A stretch of DNA of 64,000 nt. Origin: Bifidobacterium saimiriisciurei. Lineage in GTDB: Bacteria; Actinomycetota; Actinomycetes; Actinomycetales; Bifidobacteriaceae. The DNA lies in contig NZ_WHZU01000014.1 in assembly GCF_010667655.1 (NCBI RefSeq), positions 1 to 64,000 on the forward strand, given 5' to 3'. Below, in pieces: positions 55,932 through 64,000 of this stretch (positions are counted from its first letter, which is position 1; each line of letters starts with the position of its first letter). A model generated the notes under the pieces. It made no database searches. It was not told the DNA's origin and saw only the letters and a list, made by a program, of their open reading frames with translations. Both the position numbers and the translations under genes were made by a program.

Positions 55932-56690
55932 ATGCGTTTCGTCAATTTCATCCTCGAACTGCTCAAGGACCCGCGCGCCGCGATCGCCGGGTGGATCGCC
56001 ATGGGACCGGGCGTGGCATGCGGCTTCATCTTCCTCATCGTGTTCATCGAGACGGGCGTGGTGTTCTTCCCGTTCCTGCCCGGCGATTCGCTGCTGTTCG
56101 CCGCCGGCGTGTTCGCGGCCCCCGACGCCGTGACCGGCCAGTCCGCGCTGCCGCTGCACATCCTGCTGCCCGTGGTGTGGACCGCCCCGATCATCGGCGA
56201 CCAGTGCAACTACTTCATCGGACACTTCTTCGGCCGCCGCATCATCAAGTCGGGCAAGGTCAAGGCCATGACGCCCGAACGCATCGAGAAGACCGAAAAG
56301 ATGATCGACAAGTGGGGCCCGCTCGCCGTGTTCCTCGGCCGCTTCTTCCCGTTCATCCGCACGTTCATGCCGTTCATCTCCGGCATCTCCGGCATGCGCT
56401 GGAGCCGCTTCACGCCGTTCTCGGTGCTCGGCGGCCTCACCTGGTCGTCGCTGTTCACGTTCCTCGGCTACTTCTTCGGCAACATCCCCGCCGTGCAGAA
56501 GCACTTCGAGCTGGTGATCGTGCTGATTCTCGCCGTCTCGCTGCTGCCGACCATCATCGGCCTGCTCAAGGCGAAGTTCGGCAAGAAGAAGGCCGGCGAA
56601 GGTGTCGAGACGGCCGGTGCCGCCGGCACCGCCGCCGCAACCGTCGACGCCACCGGCTTCAGCGATTCCACCCCGCGCCACGCCGCCTGA
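55932..56690 (+). CDS. DedA family membrane protein
   Basis: A polytopic inner-membrane protein of 252 residues, a family linked to lipid-carrier flipping and envelope homeostasis. Recognised by ETGVVFFPFLPGDSLLFAAG, the re-entrant E-x-PxPGE-like loop, IGDQCNYFIGHFFGRR and FLGRFFPFIRTFMPFISGIS (the F..GRF.P.R signature). Five or so spans, with a Lys-rich then Ala/Thr-rich tail. AAGGA lies eight bases before the ATG. Confidence 0.9.
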   Translation: MRFVNFILELLKDPRAAIAGWIAMGPGVACGFIFLIVFIETGVVFFPFLPGDSLLFAAGVFAAPDAVTGQSALPLHILLPVVWTAPIIGDQCNYFIGHFFGRRIIKSGKVKAMTPERIEKTEKMIDKWGPLAVFLGRFFPFIRTFMPFISGISGMRWSRFTPFSVLGGLTWSSLFTFLGYFFGNIPAVQKHFELVIVLILAVSLLPTIIGLLKAKFGKKKAGEGVETAGAAGTAAATVDATGFSDSTPRHAA

Positions 56691-56736
56691 GTGAAATCAT
56701 TTCGGCCGGTTTATCTTCCGTCGGCCTGAGAGTGCA

Positions 56737-56769
56737 ACCCGTCCGGAATTTTTCGTCGGACGGGTTTTT
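56737..56769 (+). terminator. dedA terminator
   Basis: ACCCGTCCG (56737-56745) pairs with CGGACGGGT (56757-56765) and is followed by TTTT. Confidence 0.88.
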
Positions 56770-56943
56770 CATACCTGATTACATCCAAAACCCGAGTTGC
56801 GAGGATTCTTCGGAGGAAAACACACGCCAATATCCAAATGCCCGCAATGTGGAAGAATCGTGGACCTGACGCCGACACGAATTGCACGAATCGCATTCGC
56901 GTATTAAAGTAATGCAAGTTGTCGCGTTAAGCACAGCACCCTT

Positions 56944-57016
56944 GGGGCTATAGCTCAGTTGGTAGAGCGCTTCGTTCGCATCGAAGAGGTCGGGGTTTCG
57001 ACTACCCTTAGCTCCA
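56944..57016 (+). tRNA. tRNA-Ala (CGC)
   Basis: The acceptor GGGGCTA pairs with TAGCTCC (one G-T), the anticodon loop is TTCGCAT (anticodon CGC), and the T arm is GGGGT, TTCGACT, ACCCT with a G-T pair. The discriminator is A, and CCA is not encoded. Confidence 0.93.
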
Positions 57017-57018
57017 CG

Positions 57019-57057
57019 AAGGCCTTCTGCATTCATTCCACCGCGGAAGGCCTTTTT
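57019..57057 (+). terminator. tRNA-Ala terminator
   Basis: AAGGCCTTC (57019-57027) pairs with GAAGGCCTT (57046-57054), then a T run to 57057. It begins three bases after the tRNA. Confidence 0.85.
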
Positions 57058-57181
57058 CATATCTGCAAGGGTACAGCCGACCGCCCATCCCCCAGCCCCA
57101 CGAAACCGCCATGGTTTCTTCAGGGAAATTTAAGGGTTTCGCATCGTTATGCCAAGACTCGTGGGGTTATATAGGAACCGT

Positions 57182-57316
57182 CAACGGAAACGCCGAGCGG
57201 CAACGCAAGACGGGACCGGCGATGGGGCTCCTACTCCTCGGGAACCTGATAATTGAACCTTTCTTCTTCTCCTCTCTTCCTCTTGCCCCGGTGCCCAACC
57301 CACCGGGGTTTTTCTT
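57182..57316 (+). ncRNA. Candidate small RNA with pyrimidine-rich segment
   Basis: In the gap 57058-57460, a good terminator on the plus strand (CCCCGGTG 57286-57293 with CACCGGGG 57301-57308, then TTTTTT) has no gene before it. Upstream are a TATATA box at 57168-57173 region, a possible CCGTC/GACGG stem, and a long CU-rich run (57258-57284) with CTCCTC words able to pair with ribosome-binding sites. It does not match the 6C RNA pattern. Boundaries are estimates. Confidence 0.4.
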
Positions 57317-57460
57317 ATCCATTTCCTATCTATCGAGCTTTCTGCCGAAGCTTGGCCAATACGTTCGCCAACGGCCTCGTTTCGGCCTCCTCATAACCGA
57401 TTCGACCAAATTCCCGAATGCGGGCCGCGTGCCACTCGCGCTGCCGGCCTCCCGCCCGCG

Positions 57461-58498
57461 TCACATGCGAGTGGCGGTGGATCGCAGAATCAGCGAGGCC
57501 TGCAGCATGGAATGCGGGTCGCTCAGCGTCTCGCCGCGCATGAGCGTCACGAGTTTTTCGGCGGCCATGCGGCCCATCAACTGCGGATCCTGATGCAGCG
57601 TGGTCAGTTCGGCCATGGAGGAGAGCGCGTTGTCGTCGAAGCCGATGACGGCGAGGTCCTCGGGCACGCGCAGGCCGACCTTGCGCACCGCATACATGAG
57701 CGCAATGGCGAAGTCGTCGGTCTCCACGCACACGGCAGTGGGCCGGTCGCGCTTGGAGATGATGCGGTTCGCCGCCTCGGAGACGGCGTCCTGGAAGCTG
57801 TGGAACTTGCCGAAGTCACGGCCTTCGAACAGGCTCAGCTCGTCCTCCCCGTAGCCCATGGACCGCGCCACGTCGAGGAACGCCCCCGAACGCAGCTTGG
57901 CGCTGAACTGGAAGTCGGGGTTGTCGGGCATCTCGACGAATCCGATGCGCTTATGGCCGAGCGAGTTGAGCAGCTGCACGGCCTGTCGCATGGCGTTCAT
58001 GTCGTCGACGCGCACGGTGGCGCTGTATCCGCCGATGGCGCGCGCATCCAGTCCGACCGAGGGGATGGTGAGGTCCTCGAGGATGCCGACCTGCTGCTGG
58101 TCGAGCATGATGGAGACGACGATCATGCCGTCGGCGTTGCGGTTGCCGGGCAGCTGTTCGAAGAACCGGCGGAGGTCGGCCTGCGTGCGCACGATGAGCG
58201 GCACGAGGTCGTATCCGGCGTCGGCGAGCACCTCGTACGCGCCCTGCATGGCCGCCGAGTTGAACCAGGTGTTGAGCGAATCGGTGAACACCATGGTCAC
58301 GCGCATGGTCTTGCCGCTGGCCAGCGACGATGCGCTGCGCGAGAGGGTGAAATGCAGCCGGTCGGCGACCTCCTGCACGCGAGCGCGGGTCTTTTCGCTC
58401 ACCCTGCCGGTGCCGCGCAACGCCCTCGACACCGTGGATTCGGACACGCCTGCCGCCGCCGCCACATCCTTCAGACTCGCCACGCCGTTCTCCTTCAT
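57461..58498 (-). CDS. LacI family transcriptional regulator (GH31 locus)
   Basis: A 345-residue repressor with the HTH ASLKDVAAAAGVSESTVSRA right after the start, the hinge SRSASSLASGKTMRV, and a sugar-sensing domain (VTMVFTDSLNTWFNS, PSVGLDARAI, VCVETDDFAIALMYA, VIGFDDNALSSM). The ATG at 58498 is taken as start since the HTH begins nine residues later. It is divergent from the GH31 gene. A perfect 17-bp palindrome in the shared gap, and a related sequence inside the GH31 promoter, are its probable operators. Confidence 0.93.
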   Translation of the reverse strand: MKENGVASLKDVAAAAGVSESTVSRALRGTGRVSEKTRARVQEVADRLHFTLSRSASSLASGKTMRVTMVFTDSLNTWFNSAAMQGAYEVLADAGYDLVPLIVRTQADLRRFFEQLPGNRNADGMIVVSIMLDQQQVGILEDLTIPSVGLDARAIGGYSATVRVDDMNAMRQAVQLLNSLGHKRIGFVEMPDNPDFQFSAKLRSGAFLDVARSMGYGEDELSLFEGRDFGKFHSFQDAVSEAANRIISKRDRPTAVCVETDDFAIALMYAVRKVGLRVPEDLAVIGFDDNALSSMAELTTLHQDPQLMGRMAAEKLVTLMRGETLSDPHSMLQASLILRSTATRM

Positions 58499-58591
58499 CG
58501 CTCGTTCGGGGCCTGCACACCATGCGCCAAAGGCCCGCACGAACCGTTCGCATGCCCCGGCCCGTCGTTTGACGTCGCATCGGCCCTTCTC

Positions 58592-58608
58592 TGCGCAAGA
58601 CTTGCGCA
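58592..58608. promoter_or_regulatory. LacI-type operator (perfect palindrome)
   Basis: TGCGCAAGACTTGCGCA is an 8+1+8 perfect palindrome 94 bases upstream of the regulator start. The half-site TGCGCAAG recurs at 58834 within the GH31 promoter and in part at 58642. Confidence 0.65.
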
Positions 58609-58821
58609 ACCACTGTTCTTTTTACCGCAATCATGGGGAAATGCGCAAATAGCGGGAGCATGCCAAGCGTTTGCCCATTTTCCGAGCGTTTTCCGAGCAC
58701 TCCCCGATGGCGCGCCGCATCGCCGGCGAACGCCGGATGATGCCGACGCGCCTTCGGCCGTCGTCGGCATCACGGCGATATTAACGTTTGCATCAACGAA
58801 TCATCTGATATTCATGACAAC

Positions 58822-58850
58822 TTGCACGACAATTGCGCAAGCGCTATCAT
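58822..58850 (+). promoter_or_regulatory. GH31 promoter with overlapping operator
   Basis: TTGCAC (58822-58827), a 17-base spacer, then TATCAT (58845-58850), 70 bases before the GH31 start. The spacer contains TTGCGCAAGCGC, sharing the half-site of the perfect palindrome, so bound repressor would block polymerase. Confidence 0.6.
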
Positions 58851-58920
58851 AAATATCGTATCCCTGACGATAAGATGATATTGTTCACCGATCTGAATCC
58901 AGCGACGAAGGAGTCCGCAC

Positions 58921-61509
58921 ATGGTAGATACATCCCTGTTTTCAATGAAGACGCTGAACGCGCATCCGGCCACGAATCCCGCCGCTGTGCTCAGCGGCGA
59001 CCATTGGCGAATCAGCCTGCTCACCGACGCGCTCGTGCGTTTCGAATGGTCCGATTCCGGCCGGTTCGTCGATACGCCGACGCAGATGGCGTTCAACCGT
59101 GATTTCGCGGCGGCCTACGGCGACGACGCCCCGCGGTTCACGACGGTCGAACGCGATGGCTGGCTGGAGATCGATACGCCGAGCCTGCATATCTCGTACA
59201 ACAAGAAGCCGTTCACCAAGGAGGGCCTGTACGCCACGGTCAAGGGCGTCGCCAGCACCGACAACACCTGGCATTACGGCGACGACCAGCTGCATAATCT
59301 CGGCGGCACGTACCGCACGCTCGACTGGGCGAACGGCCGCATCCCCGTGGACGACGGCGTGAACAGCACCGACGGCTGGGCGGTGATCGACGATTCCGAA
59401 TCAAACATCATCATCGAGGCCGACGAGGTCGGCGGACACACGAATCCGTTCGGCACATGGGTCGTGCCGAAGCCGGAGCCGACGACCGACCTGTATCTGT
59501 TCGGCTACGGCCACCGCTACCGCGAGGCCGTGCACGATTTCTACAAGCTCACCGGCCCGACGCCGCTGCTGCCGCGTTTCGTGCTGGGCAACTGGTGGAG
59601 CCGCTATCATCGCTACACCGAGGCCGAATACCAGAAGCTGGTCACGCGGTTCGAGGCCGAGGGCCTGCCGTTCACGACGGCCGTCATCGATATGGACTGG
59701 CATCTCGTGGACGACGTCGACCCGAAGTATGGCTCGGGCTGGACGGGTTACACGTGGAACAAGGACTTCTTCCCCGATCCGCAGCGGTTCCTGCATTGGC
59801 TGCATGACCACGGCATGAAGACCACGCTGAACGTGCACCCGCGCGACGGCGTGCGCGCGTTCGAGGACGCCTACGCCGACATGGCCGAGGCGACGGGCGT
59901 GGACCCGAAGACCGGTGAGGCCGTGCAGTTCGACCTGACCGATCCGACGTTCATGGCCGCGTACTTCGACAAGCTGCATCATCCGATGGAGGACGAGGGC
60001 GTCGACTTCTGGTGGCTTGACTGGCAGCAGGGCGGCGTGACGCGACAGCGCGGACTCGACCCGCTGTGGATGCTCAACCACCTGCATTATCTGGATTCGG
60101 CGCGCGGCGACGCGAAGCGTTCGGGCGAGGATGCCGACCCGGCGCAGAGGATGGACGCCCGGCCGCTCACGTTCTCGCGCTACGCCGGCCCGGGCTCGCA
60201 CCGCTACCCCATCGGCTTCTCCGGCGACACCGTGGTGACGTGGGAGTCGCTGAAGTTCCAGCCCGAGTTCACGGCCACGGCCTCGAACATCGGCTACGGC
60301 TGGTGGAGCCACGACATCGGCGGCCACATGTTCGGCTACCGCGACGAGGAGCTCGAGGCGCGCTGGTACCAGCTGGGCACGTTCAGCCCCATCAATCGTC
60401 TGCACTCCACCGACTCGCCGTTCAACGGCAAGGAACCGTGGAACTTCCACACCGAGGTGCGCGACGCGATGGACGCCACGCTGCGCCTGCGCCACGCGCT
60501 GATCCCATACCTGTACACGATGAACTGGCGCGCCGCACGCGAGGCCGAGCCGCTGGTGCAGCCGCTGTACTGGGATTACCCGGAGATTCGCGACGCCTAC
60601 AAGCTCACCGACGAGTTCCTCTTCGGCACGGAGCTGCTGGTCTCGCCGATCGTCACGCCGATCGACCGCGACGTGCAGATGGCGAAGGCCGACGTGTGGC
60701 TGCCGCAGGGCATGTGGTTCGACTTCTTCGACGGCCGTCACTACGTGTCGCGGCCGGCCGATGGACGTCGCCTCGAGGCATGGCGCGGCCTCGACCGCAT
60801 GCCGGTGTTCGCCAGGGCCGGCGCCATCGTGCCGCTGCAGGAACTGCCGGAGAACGGCGACGCAGGCGCGGACGGCACGGCGCTGAACTCGGTCGCCAAC
60901 CCCGAAGCCCTGCGCGTGCTGGTCTTCCCCGGCGCGAACGGCGAGTTCACCATGGTTGAGGACGACGGCGCGTCGGAGTCCGAAGTGCGCAAGGCGACCA
61001 CATGTTTCACGTGGAACATTGGCGGCGAAGTCGGTTCCGGCAACGCGTCGTTCGTCATCAACGCGGCCGAGGGCGCGACCGACGTCGTCCCCGAGGAACG
61101 CTCGTGGACGGTGGTGTTCCGCGGCGTGAAGGACTCGTCGGTCACGGTGTCGGCAAACGGCAGCGCGGCAATCGAGGCCCGGACGTCCTACGACGAGGAG
61201 ACGCTCAGCCTCATCGTCGAGATTCCGGCGACGTCGGTCGGTGAGACCATCACGCTCACGCTGACCGACGGCGCGGCGATCGCCGGGAACCCGACGGCCG
61301 ATGACGTGTTCCACGTGCTCAAGGACGCGCAGATGTACTACCTCACCAAGGAGAAGGCCAAGGCCCTGATCGACGACCTCGGCGTCGCCGCCCTGCCGGG
61401 CCTCGCCACCCTCGAGGACCTGCACGGCGTGGACGAGAGCCGCTACAACGACTCCCACATGCCGCAGTCCGTAATCCAGGCGCTCGCCGAGGTGCTGACG
61501 CGCGAATAG
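58921..61509 (+). CDS. Alpha-glucosidase or related, GH31
   Basis: Cleaves alpha-linked glucosides (or xylosides) in the cytoplasm; no signal peptide. The 862-residue product has an N-terminal beta-sandwich (GGTYRTLDWANG), a (beta/alpha)8 barrel with nucleophile Asp367 in FWWLDWQQG and acid/base Asp436 in GFSGDTVVTW, and SHDIGGHMFGYRDEEL. C-terminal beta domains follow, and a further ~150-residue extension ending in helices. GAAGGAG precedes the ATG region. Its promoter is divergent from the LacI gene, and an MFS sugar porter converges on it. Confidence 0.93.
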   Translation: MVDTSLFSMKTLNAHPATNPAAVLSGDHWRISLLTDALVRFEWSDSGRFVDTPTQMAFNRDFAAAYGDDAPRFTTVERDGWLEIDTPSLHISYNKKPFTKEGLYATVKGVASTDNTWHYGDDQLHNLGGTYRTLDWANGRIPVDDGVNSTDGWAVIDDSESNIIIEADEVGGHTNPFGTWVVPKPEPTTDLYLFGYGHRYREAVHDFYKLTGPTPLLPRFVLGNWWSRYHRYTEAEYQKLVTRFEAEGLPFTTAVIDMDWHLVDDVDPKYGSGWTGYTWNKDFFPDPQRFLHWLHDHGMKTTLNVHPRDGVRAFEDAYADMAEATGVDPKTGEAVQFDLTDPTFMAAYFDKLHHPMEDEGVDFWWLDWQQGGVTRQRGLDPLWMLNHLHYLDSARGDAKRSGEDADPAQRMDARPLTFSRYAGPGSHRYPIGFSGDTVVTWESLKFQPEFTATASNIGYGWWSHDIGGHMFGYRDEELEARWYQLGTFSPINRLHSTDSPFNGKEPWNFHTEVRDAMDATLRLRHALIPYLYTMNWRAAREAEPLVQPLYWDYPEIRDAYKLTDEFLFGTELLVSPIVTPIDRDVQMAKADVWLPQGMWFDFFDGRHYVSRPADGRRLEAWRGLDRMPVFARAGAIVPLQELPENGDAGADGTALNSVANPEALRVLVFPGANGEFTMVEDDGASESEVRKATTCFTWNIGGEVGSGNASFVINAAEGATDVVPEERSWTVVFRGVKDSSVTVSANGSAAIEARTSYDEETLSLIVEIPATSVGETITLTLTDGAAIAGNPTADDVFHVLKDAQMYYLTKEKAKALIDDLGVAALPGLATLEDLHGVDESRYNDSHMPQSVIQALAEVLTRE

Positions 61510-61542
61510 GGAATGGGACGCGAGGACATGGGCATAACCAAC

Positions 61543-61617
61543 GCCTACGCGCGGCGCATATGATTCGCGCGTAGGCATCATGATGGGGTCTGCACGGCGT
61601 GCCGTCGTGCAGACCCC
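61543..61617. terminator. Two hairpins between GH31 and the sugar porter
   Basis: GCCTACGCGCG (61543-61553) pairs with its complement (61566-61576), and GGGGTCTGCACG (61585-61596) with its complement (61606-61617). They lie between converging genes and probably end both transcripts, although T runs are missing. Confidence 0.55.
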
Positions 61618-61638
61618 TCGTCATATCAGGATCGTTCG

Positions 61639-61683
61639 AATTCCGATATTTCGAATCACGATATTTCCAATCCCGATATGGAA
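61639..61683. repeat. Three 15-base tandem units
   Basis: AATTCCGATATTTCG, AATCACGATATTTCC and AATCCCGATATGGAA follow each other with no gap. The last overlaps a small hairpin (CCGATAT/ATATCGG). They are in the gap before the sugar-porter stop. Confidence 0.55.
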
Positions 61684-61713
61684 ATATCGGAACATGGCAA
61701 TCGCGGGTTCGCC

Positions 61714-63129
61714 TCACTTCTTAGGGCGGAAGAACTCCTCGATCTCCTCGAGACGCTTGCCCTTGGTCTCGGGGACCAGGAACCTGACGCCGAGGAAGCC
61801 GATGATGTCGAGCGCCGCGAAGAACAGGAACATGCCCTGGCCTCCCCAGCCGGCGAACATCATCGGGGTGAACTGGCCGACCAGCCATGCGGTGCCCCAG
61901 ATGAACACGCCGCACAGTCCGGAGGCGCGGCCGCGAAGATGCGTGGGGAACAGTTCGGGGATCATCACCCAGGTGACCGGCCCCATGGAGAACGCGAACG
62001 CGGCGATGAACCCGCAGGCGAACACCACGACCAGCACGCCCGATGCGTTGAACATGAACGTCAGCGCCATGGCGATGGCGAACACGGCCATCAGCGCCGT
62101 GCCCCACAGCATCAGCGGCTTGCGTCCCGCGCGGTCGATGAGCACCATGCCCACGACGGTGAACACGAGTTCGACGCCGCCGACCATGGTGGACGCCAGG
62201 AACTCCGAGTTGCCGCCGAAGCCGGCGTTGCGGAAGATCGTGGGGCCGTAGAAGGAGATGGTGTTCTGGCCGACCGCCTGGTTGAACACGGCCAGGAAGA
62301 TGCCCACCATCAGCGCCCTGCGCAGGCCGGGACCGAACAGCTCGGCGAAGCTGCCGCTCTGGTCGAGCTTGATGGAGGCCTCGATGGCCTTGGCCTCCTC
62401 GCGCGCGCCCTCCGTGCCGTTGATGCGTTCGAGGATTTTGAAGCCCTGATCCTGCTTGCCGGACTGCATGAGGAATCGCGGGCTTTCCGGCGCGAGCAGC
62501 ATGAACACGAACAACACCAGCGCGGGCGCGGCACCGATGCCGAGCACCCAGCGCCAGCCCGTGCTCACGCCCCACGCATGCGAGCCGGACTGCGCGATGG
62601 CGAAGTTGATGATGTTGGTGAGGAAGATGCCGATGATGCACAGGAACTGGTACATGGACGACAATGTGCCGCGCCATTTCGCCGGCGCGCATTCGGTGAC
62701 GTACGTGATGGAGATCGACGACGACAGGCCGATGCCGAGGCCGCCGATGATGCGCGCGGCGATCAGCTGCTCGGGCGACTGGGTGAACGCGGCGAACAGG
62801 CCGGCGATGAAGAAGAACAGGGCGCCGAACATCATGACCTTGCGTCGGCCGATGCGGTCGCTGAGGAAGCCGGATGCGCCGACGCCGACCACGCCGCCGA
62901 TGAAGATGCTGGAGACGATGAGGCCTTCATGGGCCGGGGTGAGGTCGTAGAGCTCCTGCAGGAAGCCGATGGCCCCGGAGATGCTCACGGCGTCGTAGCC
63001 GTAGAGCAGGCCGGCCATGCCGGCGCTGAGCGCCAGGATGATGACGTATTTCATGGACCCTTGCGCGACCGGTGCGGCCGCCGTTCGGATGGCGTCGTCT
63101 TCGCTGACGACCTTTTGCGTGGCAGACAT
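61714..63129 (-). CDS. MFS sugar porter
   Basis: A 12-span sugar/H+ symporter of 471 residues in the SP family. Signatures: GLLYGYDAVSISGAI in span 1, DRIGRRKVMM, the PESPRFLMQSGK motif after span 6, QAVGQNTISFYGPTIF in span 7, DRAGRKPLML and the C-terminal VPETKGKRLEEIEE. AAGGAATCATC precedes the ATG. Convergent with GH31, and probably supplies it with a hexose or short glucoside; the sugar is not readable from sequence. Confidence 0.93.
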   Translation of the reverse strand: MSATQKVVSEDDAIRTAAAPVAQGSMKYVIILALSAGMAGLLYGYDAVSISGAIGFLQELYDLTPAHEGLIVSSIFIGGVVGVGASGFLSDRIGRRKVMMFGALFFFIAGLFAAFTQSPEQLIAARIIGGLGIGLSSSISITYVTECAPAKWRGTLSSMYQFLCIIGIFLTNIINFAIAQSGSHAWGVSTGWRWVLGIGAAPALVLFVFMLLAPESPRFLMQSGKQDQGFKILERINGTEGAREEAKAIEASIKLDQSGSFAELFGPGLRRALMVGIFLAVFNQAVGQNTISFYGPTIFRNAGFGGNSEFLASTMVGGVELVFTVVGMVLIDRAGRKPLMLWGTALMAVFAIAMALTFMFNASGVLVVVFACGFIAAFAFSMGPVTWVMIPELFPTHLRGRASGLCGVFIWGTAWLVGQFTPMMFAGWGGQGMFLFFAALDIIGFLGVRFLVPETKGKRLEEIEEFFRPKK

Positions 63130-63213
63130 GATGATTCCTTACTGTGATCGGCGGCCTCGTTGCCGCCGAAACGAATACAAATACGGATGGAGGAGACGGA
63201 AGGATATGGGAAG

Positions 63214-63257
63214 CGAAAAACGGGGCGTCCTGGAGGAGGAGAAGCAGGACGCCCCGT
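63214..63257 (-). terminator. Terminator of the TPR-protein gene
   Basis: ACGGGGCGTCCTG (63220-63232) pairs with its complement (63245-63257). On the minus strand it is followed by TTTTCG. It lies between the TPR gene and the sugar porter. Confidence 0.85.
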
Positions 63258-63335
63258 CGAGGATGGAAGGGGTTGGCCTCCGTCTACCCGGTCGGCCGAA
63301 ACCGACCGGACCGACGGAGAATCGATGATGATGGA

Positions 63336-64000
63336 TCAGGCGTCGAGCGCACCGAGCAGGTGCAGCTCGAAGCGGGCCTTGAGGTTGTCGGGGTTGAGCC
63401 TCAGGCTCTCCTCGAACAGCTCGCGGGCGCCATCCTTGTCGTTGAAGAACAGGCGGCTGTAGGCGAGCGCGCGGACCGTTTCGGCCTTGTGCTCGGTCAC
63501 GCCGTCGGGCACGAACGACAGGTGCAGCGAGGTGACGATGGGCTTGCGGTCGAGGTCGTTCTTCACGTCCTCCTCCCACTTGACCACGGAGGCGCTCATG
63601 TCCTTGCGGGAGATGATGTTGTCGCCGAGCAGGCGTTCGGCGAGCGCCACGTAGTAGTCGGTCTCCGGGCCCATGTAGGGGCTGTAGTTGCTGTGGATGA
63701 AGGGCAGCAGGCGGGATGCGGCCTTGCGGGCCTCGTCCTCGCGGCCGAGCTTCTCCAGCGCGGCGGCCTCGAACCAGCGGGCGTAGTACAGCTGCTGGGT
63801 GTCCCACCAGCCGGCGCGGAAGTTCGCGGGGATGATCTGCGCGTTGCGGTAGCATTCGAGCGCCTCCTCGACCTTGCCGTCACGTTCGAGCAGTCGGCCC
63901 TTGCAGCACAGTGCGAAGGTGTACGACTCGGTGAGGTAGGTCTCCTGGCATTCGGCGGCCACGAACTCGTGGTGCCTGAGCACGTCGAGCGCCTTGTCGA
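63336..64000 (-). CDS. TPR-repeat protein, C-terminal part (possible DUF5107 family)
   Basis: The gene runs off the window edge; only the last ~221 residues are seen. They form helical pairs of the tetratricopeptide type (GRLLERDGKVEEALECYRNA, ARWFEAAALEKLGREDEARK, ELFEESLRLNPDNLKARFEL). The AGWWDTQQLYYARWF stretch reminds me of the C-terminal part of large DUF5107 proteins found beside sugar-utilisation genes. That link is from memory and only moderately sure. It lies upstream of the sugar porter on the same strand. Confidence 0.65.
   Translation of the reverse strand, partial: DKALDVLRHHEFVAAECQETYLTESYTFALCCKGRLLERDGKVEEALECYRNAQIIPANFRAGWWDTQQLYYARWFEAAALEKLGREDEARKAASRLLPFIHSNYSPYMGPETDYYVALAERLLGDNIISRKDMSASVVKWEEDVKNDLDRKPIVTSLHLSFVPDGVTEHKAETVRALAYSRLFFNDKDGARELFEESLRLNPDNLKARFELHLLGALDA

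Noticed and set aside
57182..57316. 6C RNA
   Set aside because: No pair of hairpins with C-run loops; the C/T run is outside stems.

Overview
The window is a high-GC actinobacterial chromosome segment that fits Bifidobacterium. The grounds are formate-tetrahydrofolate ligase beside a formate/nitrite transporter (the bifid shunt makes formate), GH78 and GH31 glycosidases with their own LacI regulators, a compact actinobacterial tad pilus locus, UDP-galactopyranose mutase, a Pmt-type protein mannosyltransferase, and NrtR- and DUF5701-type proteins. The species cannot be told from this segment. Nothing looks like a prophage or a large island. Small repeats and palindromes fill many of the gaps.

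Layout. 0-9 kb: ddl, gpsA, tRNA-Lys, pepC (gaps on both sides packed with short palindromes), fhs, a C69 dipeptidase and a PEBP-like protein. 9-17 kb: a LacI regulator behind a GH78 rhamnosidase, ptsI, then holB and tmk overlapping. 17-30 kb: topA with a helix-turn-helix-like tail, a PAP2 phosphatase, tRNA-Arg, a nucleoside hydrolase, the SRP RNA, glf, an LTA-synthase-like sulfatase and a bifunctional PBP with a glutamine-rich tail. 30-38 kb: leuA, a LuxR-type response regulator and histidine kinase divergent from a PspC-domain protein, and a low-complexity membrane protein. 38-45 kb: a minus-strand run of dnaX, recR, split aspartokinase (catalytic and ACT subunits) and asd, preceded downstream by a DUF5701 gene. 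45-52 kb: a toxin-antitoxin-like pair, a formate/nitrite channel and the tad locus (tadZ, A, B, C, a Flp-like pilin, TadE and a second TadE-like protein). 52-57 kb: a candidate structured RNA, pmt, nrtR, dedA and tRNA-Ala. 57-64 kb: a sugar locus with a LacI regulator, a GH31 glucosidase, an MFS sugar porter and the end of a TPR protein.

Three observations stand out. First, a roughly 70-bp element occurs three times (near 38.85, 45.30 and 54.74 kb). Its flanks are conserved, and its central hairpin differs in sequence between copies yet pairs perfectly each time. Every copy abuts a gene terminus (asd 3' end, dnaX 5' end, pmt 3' end) and is bracketed by direct and inverted copies of that terminus. 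Second, a freestanding structured transcript with a sigma70-like promoter and a strong terminator lies at 52.63-52.83 kb, with no open reading frame. Third, locus-specific arrays of short palindromes flank pepC and fill the 37.7-38.07 kb gap.

How the genes work together: asd with both aspartokinase subunits forms the aspartate-family entry, co-directional with replication and repair genes. glf, the LTA-synthase-like protein, the PBP, ddl, pmt and PspC serve the cell envelope. The two glycosidase loci each pair an enzyme with a LacI repressor, and in the GH31 locus matching operator-like sequences are visible.
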